From: an uncultured Sphingomonas sp.
GTDB lineage: Bacteria; Pseudomonadota; Alphaproteobacteria; Sphingomonadales; Sphingomonadaceae
DNA: 64,000 bases
Direction of reading: 5' to 3'
Assembly: GCA_913777325.1 (NCBI GenBank)
Contig: CAJYSA010000043.1
Location: forward strand, 1 to 64,000
A model generated the notes under the pieces. It was not told the DNA's origin. It searched no databases and worked only from the letters and a program-made list of their open reading frames with translations. Shown here piece by piece: positions 53,859 to 62,531 of the stretch. The stretch's first letter is position 1; every line of letters begins with the position of its first letter. Made by a program: the position numbers and the translations under genes.

Positions 53859-55553
53859 GTGCCTGTTTTGCATCGCACAACTTCCTTGTCCAACCGCTTT
53901 TCGGGAGAGGATTTGACCACATCGCATCGCGGAGAGGCGACGTCGCTTCTGCACTTGCTGATCGAGCCGGACAAGCCGGCGCCGGAAGACGGTCAGCTCT
54001 CCCACGATACGTCGAGCGCATCGGCGCTGGACATGTTCCTGCCCGCGTCCGGCGCGACGTTCGGGCTGCAGTGGGATGCCTGGACCTTTCACCAGCAACG
54101 CGCGACCCGGCAGGATATCACGCCCGAGGCATGCCAGTGCTGGGGCTGCATGAACAGCGCGAACCCCGACCGTAACCACGCCACCGATCCGCAGGCGGCG
54201 TTGAACGGCGATCAGCGTGGCGAGGGCGGCCCGAACGGCAAGCCGTCCCTGACGATCGCGGAGGCGGCGGCGCAGATCGGGCGAGCGAACCAGACGTGGA
54301 ACGGGTCGACGCTGGGGCAGGCCGCCGACGTCAGCTACGCCTATCGCTCCAGCGCGCCGACCACGATGCCCAACGGTACCAGCGGCTTCTCACGCTTCAA
54401 CGACGCGCAGATCGAGCAGACGAGCATCGCGCTGCAGGCGTGGTCGGACGTCGCACGCCTTACCTTCCGGCGCGTCGACAATGGCGACGGATACAGCAAC
54501 AATGCGCAGATGCTGCTCGGCAACTACGCCAATGGCGCGTCGGGCGCGGCGGCATTCGCTTATTATCCCGGCAGCGGCGTCGGTGGGGACAGTTGGTACA
54601 ACAGCTCGCTCAGCTACAATCGGGCGCCCGACAACCTGAACTATGGCGGGCAGGTGCTGATCCATGAAATCGGCCACGCGCTGGGGCTTGGGCACCCGGG
54701 CGACTATAATGCCGGCAACGGATCGCCGACGTACAGCAACAGCGCGTCTTATTACGAGGATACGCGCCAATATTCGGTGATGAGCTATTGGTCCGAAACC
54801 AATACCGGTGGTGACAATGGCGGATACTACGCGGCGGCGCCGTTGCTGGACGACATCGCCGCGATCCAGCGACTCTATGGCGCCAACACCGCGACCCGTA
54901 CCGGTGACACCGTCTATGGCTTCTCCTCGAACACCGGGCGCGATTATTACAGCGCGACCTCGTCGGGATCGGTGCTGATCTTCGCGGCATGGGACGCCGG
55001 GGGCAACGACACGTTCGACTTCTCCGGCTATGGCCAGGCACAGTTGATCGACCTGAACGACGGCAATTTCTCGAACGTCGGCGGGCTGAAGGGCAATGTC
55101 GCGATCGCGCAGGGCGTGATGATCGAGAATGCGGTCGGCGGATCCGGCGCCGATCGCATCATCGGAAACGAGGCTGCCAACCGTCTGAGCGGCAATGCCG
55201 GCAATGACGTGCTGATCGGCGGTGGCGGCGCGGACGTGCTGACGGGCGGTGCCGGGGCCGACACGTTCACGTTCCTGAGCATCGCGGACTCCGGGACGAA
55301 CGCGCGGGACCGGATCGTCGACTTCGCCAGTGGCGTGGACCGGATCGACCTGTCGGCGATCGACGCCAACCTGTCGATTGCCGGCGACCAGGCCTTCACG
55401 CAGGTGACGCGGTTCAGCGGCCGGGCAGGGGAGGCGGTGATCGCCAATGCGAACGGCGTCGCCACACTGTCGCTGGATCAGAACGGCGATGGCGTCGCCG
55501 ACTTCGTGCTGTCGATGACCGGAACGCTGACCGCCAACGACATGCTTTGGTAA
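53859..55553 (+). CDS. Serralysin-type RTX zinc metalloprotease (M10)
   Basis: A 564-residue protease, starting with GTG at 53859 after a perfect GGAGG (53848-53852) with a 6-base spacer. It has no Sec signal. The catalytic domain holds HEIGHALGLGHP at 269-280 and the Met-turn SVMSYW with Met308, both typical of M10B serralysins. Calcium-binding RTX repeats (GGSGADRIIGNEAANRLSGN and two further nonapeptides) lie at about 424-471. The C-terminal region ends TLTANDMLW, of the hydrophobic type recognised by type I secretion systems; no such transporter is in this window. An Inh-family inhibitor is divergent at 27 bp. It would be secreted to degrade extracellular protein. Confidence 0.94.
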   Translation: MPVLHRTTSLSNRFSGEDLTTSHRGEATSLLHLLIEPDKPAPEDGQLSHDTSSASALDMFLPASGATFGLQWDAWTFHQQRATRQDITPEACQCWGCMNSANPDRNHATDPQAALNGDQRGEGGPNGKPSLTIAEAAAQIGRANQTWNGSTLGQAADVSYAYRSSAPTTMPNGTSGFSRFNDAQIEQTSIALQAWSDVARLTFRRVDNGDGYSNNAQMLLGNYANGASGAAAFAYYPGSGVGGDSWYNSSLSYNRAPDNLNYGGQVLIHEIGHALGLGHPGDYNAGNGSPTYSNSASYYEDTRQYSVMSYWSETNTGGDNGGYYAAAPLLDDIAAIQRLYGANTATRTGDTVYGFSSNTGRDYYSATSSGSVLIFAAWDAGGNDTFDFSGYGQAQLIDLNDGNFSNVGGLKGNVAIAQGVMIENAVGGSGADRIIGNEAANRLSGNAGNDVLIGGGGADVLTGGAGADTFTFLSIADSGTNARDRIVDFASGVDRIDLSAIDANLSIAGDQAFTQVTRFSGRAGEAVIANANGVATLSLDQNGDGVADFVLSMTGTLTANDMLW

Positions 55554-55592
55554 AAAGAACCGGGGAGAGCGGTACGCGCTCTCCCCGGCGTT
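55554..55592 (-). terminator. Strong terminator between protease and ferritin-like genes
   Basis: A 12-bp perfect stem, CCGGGGAGAGCG (55560-55571) with CGCTCTCCCCGG (55577-55588) and a 5-base loop, lies immediately after the protease stop. On the minus strand it is followed by TTCTTTTTA, so it ends the leftward ferritin-like operon; it may also help terminate the protease mRNA. Confidence 0.8.
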
Positions 55593-55607
55593 ACATCGCT
55601 ACCGTTC

Positions 55608-56657
55608 TTACGACGACAGACCGACCCGCAACGAGGCGTTCGGATTGTTGGTGCCGTTGGGGAAGAAGCCGCCGCCGGTGCGGTTCGCCCCGGTGGCGTT
55701 CAGATACACGATGTTGTGCACCTGCTCGCTGCTGCGGCTGTACGCGATCGCATTGACGTTGGCGGGCACGAGATTGGCGGCATTGTTGCTGCCGACCAGA
55801 CCCTGATCGTCGTCCGCGCCGATCCCGCGAACATCGTCGTTCGCCGGCGAGCCGTCGAGCAGATCGCGCGCGTCGGAGATCTTCGTGGTGGCGGTGATCA
55901 GCGATGCGGTCGACATGCCCTTTGCGTAGAGCACGGTGCGGACGATGCCGGCATGATAGGCCTCGGCGGCCAGAATGCCGGCGGCGGCCTCGAGATACGT
56001 CTTGTTGCTCAGCAGTGGCGCCGCACCCTTATAGGCGGTCACCCCGACATCCTCGAAGATGAAGGCGCCGAGCAGGAAGTTCTCCGGCGAGGCATAGGGA
56101 TTGAACGTCTCGTTCGCGCCGATGACCCCCGCGGCGCGCGCTGCCGCGGTGAAGGCGCCGTTCGCGCCACCATCGATGTTGATGTTCGGCATCGCGACGG
56201 CCGCCGAGCCGAGCGCCGCGCGCAGGAACGCGACGTGCGCAGCCTCGTCCGCCGCAATCTCACGCGCATAGGCACCCACCGCGCGATCGTTCGAGAAATC
56301 GACCTTCGCGCCGCCGGTCACGGTGCCGCCGGCCGTCCCGGAGCCGCTGGCGGTGAGGGCCGCCGACAATCCCGTGCCGTTCACGGCGTACAGATAGAAT
56401 TGCGCTTCGAGATATTCGAGGTTGAGCGCGAGGTTCAGCACGTCGCTGTCGGTGATCGCGGTCGTGGGGGTCGGGCTGGGGCTGGGACTCGGGGTCGGTG
56501 CCGGACTGTCCTCATAGTCGCCGTAGCAGCCGGACAGGAGCGATGCGCCGCCCAGCAGCACCGCGCCACCGCCAGCGGCCTTGAGGAACCCGCGACGCGC
56601 GGCGCGGCGGGCGTCGGCGGCCGCCAGGATCTCGACGGCCTTGATTGGATCGATCAT
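55608..56657 (-). CDS. Ferritin-like Tat-exported lipoprotein
   Basis: About 349 residues from the ATG at 56657 (MIDPIKAVEI), which has AAGGA 8 bases upstream; ATG 56666 lies directly against that site. A twin-arginine-type RRAARRGFLKAAGGGAVLLG leads into a lipobox LLSGC, then a Pro/Ser linker. The ferritin-like domain has four helices with the diiron ligand pattern: Glu in LEYLEAQFYLYA, ExxH in ADEAAHVAF, Glu in FEDVGVTAY and ExxH in AEAYHAGI. Members are often annotated desiccation-related; the activity is unproven. It is the second gene of an operon and 54 bases after its paralogue. Confidence 0.88.
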   Translation of the reverse strand: MIDPIKAVEILAAADARRAARRGFLKAAGGGAVLLGGASLLSGCYGDYEDSPAPTPSPSPSPTPTTAITDSDVLNLALNLEYLEAQFYLYAVNGTGLSAALTASGSGTAGGTVTGGAKVDFSNDRAVGAYAREIAADEAAHVAFLRAALGSAAVAMPNINIDGGANGAFTAAARAAGVIGANETFNPYASPENFLLGAFIFEDVGVTAYKGAAPLLSNKTYLEAAAGILAAEAYHAGIVRTVLYAKGMSTASLITATTKISDARDLLDGSPANDDVRGIGADDDQGLVGSNNAANLVPANVNAIAYSRSSEQVHNIVYLNATGANRTGGGFFPNGTNNPNASLRVGLSS

Positions 56658-56711
56658 GGTGAACATTCCTTGAAAGTGTCTGGAAACGATCGTCGGAGAG
56701 CTGTGTGCGGC

Positions 56712-57710
56712 TCAGGTGGTCGACTTGATGTTCCCGTTGACACCGTTGGGGAAGAAGCCGCCCATCGTGGCGGTGCCGGCGTTCAGGTAGACGATGTTGA
56801 GCACCTGTCCGGGCGTACGGCTGAACGCCAGACCGTTGCTGTTGAGCGGCGCCAAGTTTGCCGTCAGCGTGTCGTTTGACCCGGAAGGCGCAATGCCCTG
56901 ATCGTCGTCGGGGCCGATGCCACGCACCTTGTCCTCCGTCGGGCTGCCGTCGAGCGCGTCACGTGCGTTCGATATCTGCTCGGTCGCGGTGACCAGTGCC
57001 GGAACGCCCTTCGCATAAAGCGTCGTGCGGACGATCGCGGCATGATACGCCTCGACCGCCAGAATGCCCGCCGCGGCTTCCAGGAAGGTCTTGTTGGTCA
57101 GCAGCGGCGCCGCACCCTTATAGGCGGTGACGCCGACGTCCTCGAAGATGAACGCCCCGAGCAGGAAGTCGTTAGGCGAGCCATAGGGGTTGAACGTGCC
57201 GCTGGAGTCCACGACCCCGGCCGCACGGGCGGCGGCGGTGAAAGGGCCGTTGGCGTCTCCGCTGATATTGATGTTCGGCATCGCGACCGCCGCGCTGCCG
57301 AGCGCGGTACGCAGGAACTTGACGTGCGCCAGTTCGTCCGCCGCGATCTCGCGCGCGTAAGCGCCGACCAGCGGATCGCTCTGAAAATCGACCTTGGCGC
57401 CGCCTGTCACCGTGCCGCCCGCCGCGCCGCCGCCGCTGGCGGTCAGATCGCTGGTCAACCCCGAGCCGTTGACGGCGTAGAGGTAGAATTGCGCCTCGAG
57501 ATATTCGAGGTTCAGGGCGAAGTTCAGCACGTCACTGTCGCTGACCGTCGTCTGCGCCAACGCCGGATCGGCATAGGCGAACGCGCCACCGACAGCGGCC
57601 ACGCCAAGCGCCGCCGTAAAGAACGCGCGGCGGTCCGCCCGCCGCCGCGCCCTGCCGTCGAACGTCTCGATCAGTTGATCCTGCTCGGTTCGGGTGTTTT
57701 GCATCGTCAT
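56712..57710 (-). CDS. Ferritin-like Tat-exported protein (paralogue)
   Basis: A 332-residue protein close in sequence to its neighbour across nearly the whole ferritin-like domain, so the pair arose by tandem duplication. It has GGGAG upstream of the ATG at 57710. The twin-arginine-type signal RRADRRAFFTAALGVAAVGG ends near ALAQ with no lipobox, so this copy is a soluble periplasmic protein. The diiron-type ligand set LEYLEAQFYLYA, ADELAHVKF, FEDVGVTAY and VEAYHAAI is complete. The first gene of the operon, divergent from an ECF sigma factor gene across 144 bases, which suggests that the sigma factor drives it. Confidence 0.9.
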   Translation of the reverse strand: MTMQNTRTEQDQLIETFDGRARRRADRRAFFTAALGVAAVGGAFAYADPALAQTTVSDSDVLNFALNLEYLEAQFYLYAVNGSGLTSDLTASGGGAAGGTVTGGAKVDFQSDPLVGAYAREIAADELAHVKFLRTALGSAAVAMPNINISGDANGPFTAAARAAGVVDSSGTFNPYGSPNDFLLGAFIFEDVGVTAYKGAAPLLTNKTFLEAAAGILAVEAYHAAIVRTTLYAKGVPALVTATEQISNARDALDGSPTEDKVRGIGPDDDQGIAPSGSNDTLTANLAPLNSNGLAFSRTPGQVLNIVYLNAGTATMGGFFPNGVNGNIKSTT

Positions 57711-57854
57711 GTTGCACTCCCACTCCCAGTCCCACCGAGGCGAAAGATGTTCTTCCTCGACACGGGTAGAGGATATACGAGGCCAGAATCGGTGAGGATG
57801 CAGGATCCGCGCACAAAAAGAATATGTTGGGGACCTGGAAACTGGAGTGCGGAT
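57711..57854. promoter_or_regulatory. Divergent promoter region, ferritin-like operon / ECF sigma operon
   Basis: These 144 bases separate the two divergent operons. A/T-rich patches occur at about 57770-57780 (GGATATACGAGG) and 57813-57826 (CACAAAAAGAATAT). One or both promoters are expected to be recognised by the adjacent ECF sigma factor, with the usual autoregulation. No GGAAC / CGTC-type pair was clear enough to place. Confidence 0.45.
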
Positions 57855-58448
57855 GTGAGCGTTGTTGAACCCCGCTTTGCGCAGGCGCAGCAGCAGTCGC
57901 TGGAAACGGCGCTGTTCTTGACCGCCAGTGGTGACCGGATTGCCTTTCGTCGTCTGTACGACCTGACCGCCGCGAAGCTGTTTGGCGTGTGCCTACGTAT
58001 CTGTGGAGAGCGGCAGGCGGCGGAGGACGTGTTGCAGGAGGTGTATCTGGTCATATGGCGCCGCGCCGCCGGCTACGAGCCGCGCCGCGGGCAGCCGATG
58101 ACATGGCTGGCGACCATCGCACGGCACCGCGCGCTCGACTGGCGGCGGTCCAGCGCGGGGCGGCATGTCATCACCGACGTGTCGATCGTCCAGGCCGATC
58201 ACGAGGCGATGGCGGACGACACGCCATTGGCGGACCACATGCTGATCGATGCCGAGGAACACGACCGGTTGCGGCTATGCATGGAAGAGCTGGACGACCG
58301 TCCGCGTCATGCGATCCGTTCCGCCTTCGTCGACGGCCTGACCTATGCCGAGGTTGCGGAGCGTGCCGCCGTGCCGTTGGCCACGATGAAGAGCCTGATC
58401 CGACGCGCGCTGATCCGCTTGCGGGAGTGTTTGCGTGATGACGCCTGA
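57855..58448 (+). CDS. ECF sigma factor
   Basis: A 197-residue sigma-70 family protein of the extracytoplasmic-function group, starting with GTG at 57855 after GGAG with a 7-base spacer. Region 2 is FRRLYDLTAAKLFGVCLRIC with RQAAEDVLQEVYLVIWRRA and the -10 recognition helix GQPMTWLATIARHRALDWRR; region 4 is FVDGLTYAEVAERAAVPLATMKSLIRRALIRLREC. The sequence and the RskA-like anti-sigma partner suggest a SigK-like type. The anti-sigma gene overlaps by 11 bases. It likely activates the divergent ferritin-like operon on envelope or oxidative stress; this is inference. Confidence 0.93.
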   Translation: MSVVEPRFAQAQQQSLETALFLTASGDRIAFRRLYDLTAAKLFGVCLRICGERQAAEDVLQEVYLVIWRRAAGYEPRRGQPMTWLATIARHRALDWRRSSAGRHVITDVSIVQADHEAMADDTPLADHMLIDAEEHDRLRLCMEELDDRPRHAIRSAFVDGLTYAEVAERAAVPLATMKSLIRRALIRLRECLRDDA

Positions 58449-59139
58449 CGACCGTCTCACCGCCGCCGAATGGGTGATCGGCCTGTTGCCGCCGGAAGAG
58501 ATGGCCGCGGCAACGGCGCGGATCGAGCGTGATCCCGATTTCGCCGACGAGGTGGCGTGGTGGCAGGAGCGGCTCGCCTCGCTGCTCGGCCATTATCGGG
58601 AGGTCGCTCCGCCTGCCTATCTGGCCGATCGGATCGTGGCCGCCTTGGGTGCGCCCGACATCCGCCATGAGAAGGTGCGGCGGCTGCACTGGCGCTCCGC
58701 CATGCTGGGCGCCGCGCTGGGTGCACTGGCGGCCTCGTTCGTGGGCTGGATGGTGGTTCCCGCGACGGTGGAGCAGGTGCCGCCGCCGACGGTGGTCCGC
58801 CCCGCGCGCGTCCTGGTCGCGCGACTGGCATGGGCCACCGGCGAGCAAGCGCCGGCACCGGTCGCGATCGTTCAGCCCGATCTGCATGCCGTGCGCGTGG
58901 CGGGTGCGGTCGACGTGCCACGCGATCGCGTGGCACAGCTCTGGCGGATCCCGGCCGGCGGTGCGCCGGTGTCGCTGGGGCTGCTGGCGGCGACGGATGG
59001 GCAGACCATCGCGCTGCGCGCCGCGAACGTGCCGGTGGCGGGGAGCACGCTGGCGATCTCGATCGAGCCGCGCGGCGGATCGCCCAGCGGGCAGCCGACC
59101 GGCCCGGTTGTGGCCGCCGGGCCGCTGGCGGCGCTGTAA
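58438..59139 (+). CDS. RskA-like anti-sigma factor
   Basis: A 233-residue membrane protein with GGGAG before ATG 58438; GTG 58435 is adjacent. The cytoplasmic N-terminus (about 5-55, DRLTAAEWVIGLLPPEEMAA and DPDFADEVAWWQERLASLLG) is the sigma-binding part. One transmembrane helix lies at about 84-105 (AMLGAALGALAASFVGWMVV). The periplasmic RskA domain follows, with VAQLWRIPAGGAPVSLGLLA near residue 165. It holds the ECF sigma factor inactive until regulated proteolysis. Its stop codon is 3 bases from the stop of the converging OprB gene. Confidence 0.9.
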   Translation: MTPDDRLTAAEWVIGLLPPEEMAAATARIERDPDFADEVAWWQERLASLLGHYREVAPPAYLADRIVAALGAPDIRHEKVRRLHWRSAMLGAALGALAASFVGWMVVPATVEQVPPPTVVRPARVLVARLAWATGEQAPAPVAIVQPDLHAVRVAGAVDVPRDRVAQLWRIPAGGAPVSLGLLAATDGQTIALRAANVPVAGSTLAISIEPRGGSPSGQPTGPVVAAGPLAAL

Positions 59140-59142
59140 TGG

Positions 59143-60330
59143 TTAGTTGGACCAGCCGATCGTGAGCCGCAGGCCGAGTACCAGCGCGTCGTCGATCGTG
59201 CTGTCGGCGGAGGGGTTCAACACATATTGGACATCCGGCTGGAGCGCGACGCCCTCGATCAATTCGTCGCGATACGTGAGTTCGAATATCGTCTCGCTTC
59301 CGTAAAGCGGCGGCAGTTCGGCGGGATTGCTTTGCCGATAGTTGCCGGACAGCGCCGCATTGCCGACCCCGAATGACGCGGTGCTGGCGGGGCGGCCCGC
59401 AAAGGCGCGGTTGAGGAGCAGTCCGCTCTGCCAGCCGCCGCGAAACGGCGTGGTGCGTCCGTCCGACAGCCCGAGCCGCAGGAACCCGACCATGTGACGC
59501 CCGGCGCCGTCCTCCGACCCGATCAGATCGCGCTCCGCCAGCAGATATACGCCCTGTGAGAAATGATGATTATCCGCCACCGTGATCCCGGGCGGAATGA
59601 TCACCGGCTGCTTGCGGGTATAGTGCCACGCGCCGACCGCCAGCTTGCCGCGCCCGGTCAGCCCCGCTTCGCCGATCAGCAGGGCACCGTCATGCCCGGA
59701 CAAATCAACGCCGCCGCTGTCCCCGATCGTTCCCGCACGCGCATTGACGATCGCGAAGGCCGCATAGGAACGTTCCGTCGACACCCTCAGCCGCGCCGCC
59801 AGTGCGGTCGACGGGAAGATCGCGGGGCCGTTGGCGCCGGTGGCGGCAAGTTCCGATCCCACGCCGAACATGGGCGAGATGAGGAGCCCGGCGGCATCGT
59901 TCTGGTAGAACTCGCTGTTGACGTCATAAAGACCGGCTTTGAGCGTCACGCGCTCGCCGAACCCTTTCTCCAGCCACGCCTCGTACAATTTGAGGTGGCG
60001 GTCGGCGACCTCGATATTGTCGATGCCCTGGATCGAACCCGCCAGATCGTTGGGGCGCCCGCCGAGATTGTTGAGCAACGAGACGTGCGCGGCGGCGCGT
60101 CGCCAGCCGGCGGCGCGCTCTAGGTCCAGGTCGGCGACCACATCGATATTGTCGAGAAAACGCGCGCCGCGCTGAACCCCGCCGTCGACGACGCCGATCA
60201 CGTCGGACTTGTACAAGGCGCTGATAGAAAAGGTCTTTGCCTCTGCCTCCCGATTTTGGGCAAAGGCCGGCACGATCGACCATCCGGCAGCGAACAGAAG
60301 GCAGAGGCCTTTGCCGACCAACATCTTCAT
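59143..60330 (-). CDS. OprB-type carbohydrate-selective porin
   Basis: A 395-residue outer-membrane protein. The signal peptide MLVGKGLCLLFAAGWSIVPA ends at FAQ. The barrel shows the OprB-type stretches ARFLDNIDVVADLDLERA, LYEAWLEKGFGERVTLKAGLYDVNSEFY and GVALQPDVQYVLNPSAD. It ends RLTIGWSN. OprB proteins pass glucose and similar sugars across the outer membrane. A single gene, tail to tail with the anti-sigma gene and divergent from a chemoreceptor gene 237 bases away; ATG 60324 is an equally possible start. Confidence 0.9.
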   Translation of the reverse strand: MKMLVGKGLCLLFAAGWSIVPAFAQNREAEAKTFSISALYKSDVIGVVDGGVQRGARFLDNIDVVADLDLERAAGWRRAAAHVSLLNNLGGRPNDLAGSIQGIDNIEVADRHLKLYEAWLEKGFGERVTLKAGLYDVNSEFYQNDAAGLLISPMFGVGSELAATGANGPAIFPSTALAARLRVSTERSYAAFAIVNARAGTIGDSGGVDLSGHDGALLIGEAGLTGRGKLAVGAWHYTRKQPVIIPPGITVADNHHFSQGVYLLAERDLIGSEDGAGRHMVGFLRLGLSDGRTTPFRGGWQSGLLLNRAFAGRPASTASFGVGNAALSGNYRQSNPAELPPLYGSETIFELTYRDELIEGVALQPDVQYVLNPSADSTIDDALVLGLRLTIGWSN

Positions 60331-60567
60331 TGTAAGAATTTACCTGCTGCCATTGACGATGTGCCGAGTAGCCGGAGAGTCGTGGATGTGACGTTCAGCG
60401 ATGTGGTAAACATCCGCTACCAAACAGATATTTGGCGTTTAATTCGGTGTATCTGCGGCGAGTAATCTTTCGTGATCCTTGTTCGGGACGATGGATGAAA
60501 AAGGTAACCGTATCTTAGACCATCCATTGCTACGTCACGTTCAACGGTTATTAGCGGGAGGTCTTAC

Positions 60568-62394
60568 ATGCACTCGATCAACAGGATGATGGTGGCTGCC
60601 ATCGCCGCCATCATGCTGCTGGTCCTGGGATCCGGCGCGGCGAGCGTCTGGTCCAATGGGCAGCAGGCCGAGGCGCGCGACGCCATCACGCGCGGATCCG
60701 CGCTGCTGCGCAACCACATGACCGCCGACATGATGCACGATGCGGTGCGCGGCGATGCGCTGTCGATCCTGCGCGCGATCAACATCGGGGATCTCGATCT
60801 GAAGGACGGTCGCAAGGCGCTGGCGGAGGACGCGGCGCTGCTGCGAAAGTCCATGCTGACCGACGCCAGTTACGGCGCGGCACCCAAGGTCGCCGAACAG
60901 GCGAAGCGTATCCAGCCGCAGGTGGACGCCTACATCGCCGCCGCCGAGCAGATCGCGGCCATCGCCGCCACCGATCGGGCACGCGTGTCGAGCCTGATGC
61001 CGGGATTCTTCGCGGCGTTCCGCGACCTGGAAGGCGGCATGAGCACGCTGTCCGATACGATCGAGGCGCATCTGGCCGACGTCAACGAGCAGGCGTCGTC
61101 GGCGGCGGTGTTCGCCAACGTCTTGTTGGTCACCACCACGCTCGCCACACTGGCGATCGTGATCGCGATCGGCGTGGCGTGTCGCGGGTTCGTGGTCGCG
61201 CCGTTGCTGGTGCTGGTCGATACGTTGCGGCGCATGACGTCGGGACAGATGGACGTCGCCATTCCCGCAAGCGGGCGACGCGACGAACTGGGCCAGCTGG
61301 CCAGCGCCACCGCCGCCCTGCGCGACCAGCTGGTCGCCGCAGAACGCGCGAAGGAGGAGCAGACCACGCTGATCGTCGACAGCTTCGGCAAGGCGCTGAC
61401 GCGGTTGGCGGAGGGCGATCTGGTCGCGCGCGTCGACGAGGAACTGACCGGGCCGTTCGCGCGCATCAAGGCGGACTTCAACGCGGCGGTCGCCGCGCTG
61501 CAATCGACGCTGGCCAGCGTGAAGGATGCGGCCAGCGGGATCAACGATGGCGCGGGCGACATTCGGCAGGCGTCGGACGATCTCTCGCAGCGCACGGAGC
61601 AACAGGCCGCCAGCCTTGAGGAGACCGCCGCCGCGATGGACGAGATCACCTCGACCGTGAAGGAGACGGCCGCGGGCGCGTCGCAGGCCAATCGCATCGT
61701 CGCCGAGGCGCGCGAGGAAGCGCGCGTGTCAGGCGAGATCGTCCAGCGCGCCGTCGAGGCGATGGGCGGGATCGAGCGATCGTCGGCGGAGATCAGCGAG
61801 ATCATCAGCGTCATCGACGGCATCTCGTTCCAGACGAACCTGCTGGCGCTGAACGCGGGCGTGGAAGCGGCGCGGGCGGGCGATGCCGGCAAGGGGTTCG
61901 CCGTCGTCGCCAGTGAGGTGCGCGCGCTGGCACAACGCTCCGCCGAAGCGGCCAAGGACGTGAAGACGCGCATCACCGCCTCGTCGGACCAGGTTGGTCA
62001 GGGCGTGCGCCTGGTCGGCGAGACGGGCGATGCACTACACCGGATCATCGATCGCATCACCCAGATCGACGGGTTGGTCGCCGATATCGCCGCGTCGGCC
62101 GATCGACAGGCGACGGGGTTGCAGCAGATCAACACGGCGGTGTCCGAAATGGATGGCATGACGCAGCAGAATGCCGCGATGGTCGAACAGGCCACTGCGG
62201 CGGCGCGCAGTCTGGCGTCGGAGGCGGACGGCATGGCGCGGCAGATCGCCGGCTTCCGGATCGGCGCTGCCGCGCCTGCTCCGATCGTGCGGGCTCCCGC
62301 CGCCAAGAACCTGCCTACGGCACCACCACAGCGACTGCGCGTCGTCGGGAATACCGCGCTGGCGACGCAGGATGATGATTGGTCGTCCTTCTGA
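60568..62394 (+). CDS. Methyl-accepting chemotaxis protein with CheR-docking-like tail
   Basis: A 608-residue chemoreceptor; ATG has GGGAGG upstream. Transmembrane segments at about 7-27 and 187-210 enclose a helical periplasmic sensor of about 160 residues. A HAMP domain (about 211-265) and the signalling domain follow, with IISVIDGISFQTNLLALNAG and the tip EAARAGDAGKGFAVVASEV. The protein ends DDDWSSF, which fits the x-aromatic-x-x-aromatic form of a CheR/CheB docking pentapeptide on a flexible Pro/Ala-rich tail. It shares the SASDDLSQRTEQQAASLEET-type region with the other chemoreceptor here. The ligand is unknown. Confidence 0.93.
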   Translation: MHSINRMMVAAIAAIMLLVLGSGAASVWSNGQQAEARDAITRGSALLRNHMTADMMHDAVRGDALSILRAINIGDLDLKDGRKALAEDAALLRKSMLTDASYGAAPKVAEQAKRIQPQVDAYIAAAEQIAAIAATDRARVSSLMPGFFAAFRDLEGGMSTLSDTIEAHLADVNEQASSAAVFANVLLVTTTLATLAIVIAIGVACRGFVVAPLLVLVDTLRRMTSGQMDVAIPASGRRDELGQLASATAALRDQLVAAERAKEEQTTLIVDSFGKALTRLAEGDLVARVDEELTGPFARIKADFNAAVAALQSTLASVKDAASGINDGAGDIRQASDDLSQRTEQQAASLEETAAAMDEITSTVKETAAGASQANRIVAEAREEARVSGEIVQRAVEAMGGIERSSAEISEIISVIDGISFQTNLLALNAGVEAARAGDAGKGFAVVASEVRALAQRSAEAAKDVKTRITASSDQVGQGVRLVGETGDALHRIIDRITQIDGLVADIAASADRQATGLQQINTAVSEMDGMTQQNAAMVEQATAAARSLASEADGMARQIAGFRIGAAAPAPIVRAPAAKNLPTAPPQRLRVVGNTALATQDDDWSSF

Positions 62395-62531
62395 CCCTAT
62401 CATGCTCGGGGCTGACGGATTTCACGACGCCAAACGAGCTAAGTATCGATCCAGGCGCGAATTTGATCGTCAATCGTCGCCCGTCTCGACGGAAATGGCG
62501 GGCTGGTGCATCTTGCAGGGTGGGGGAGCCT

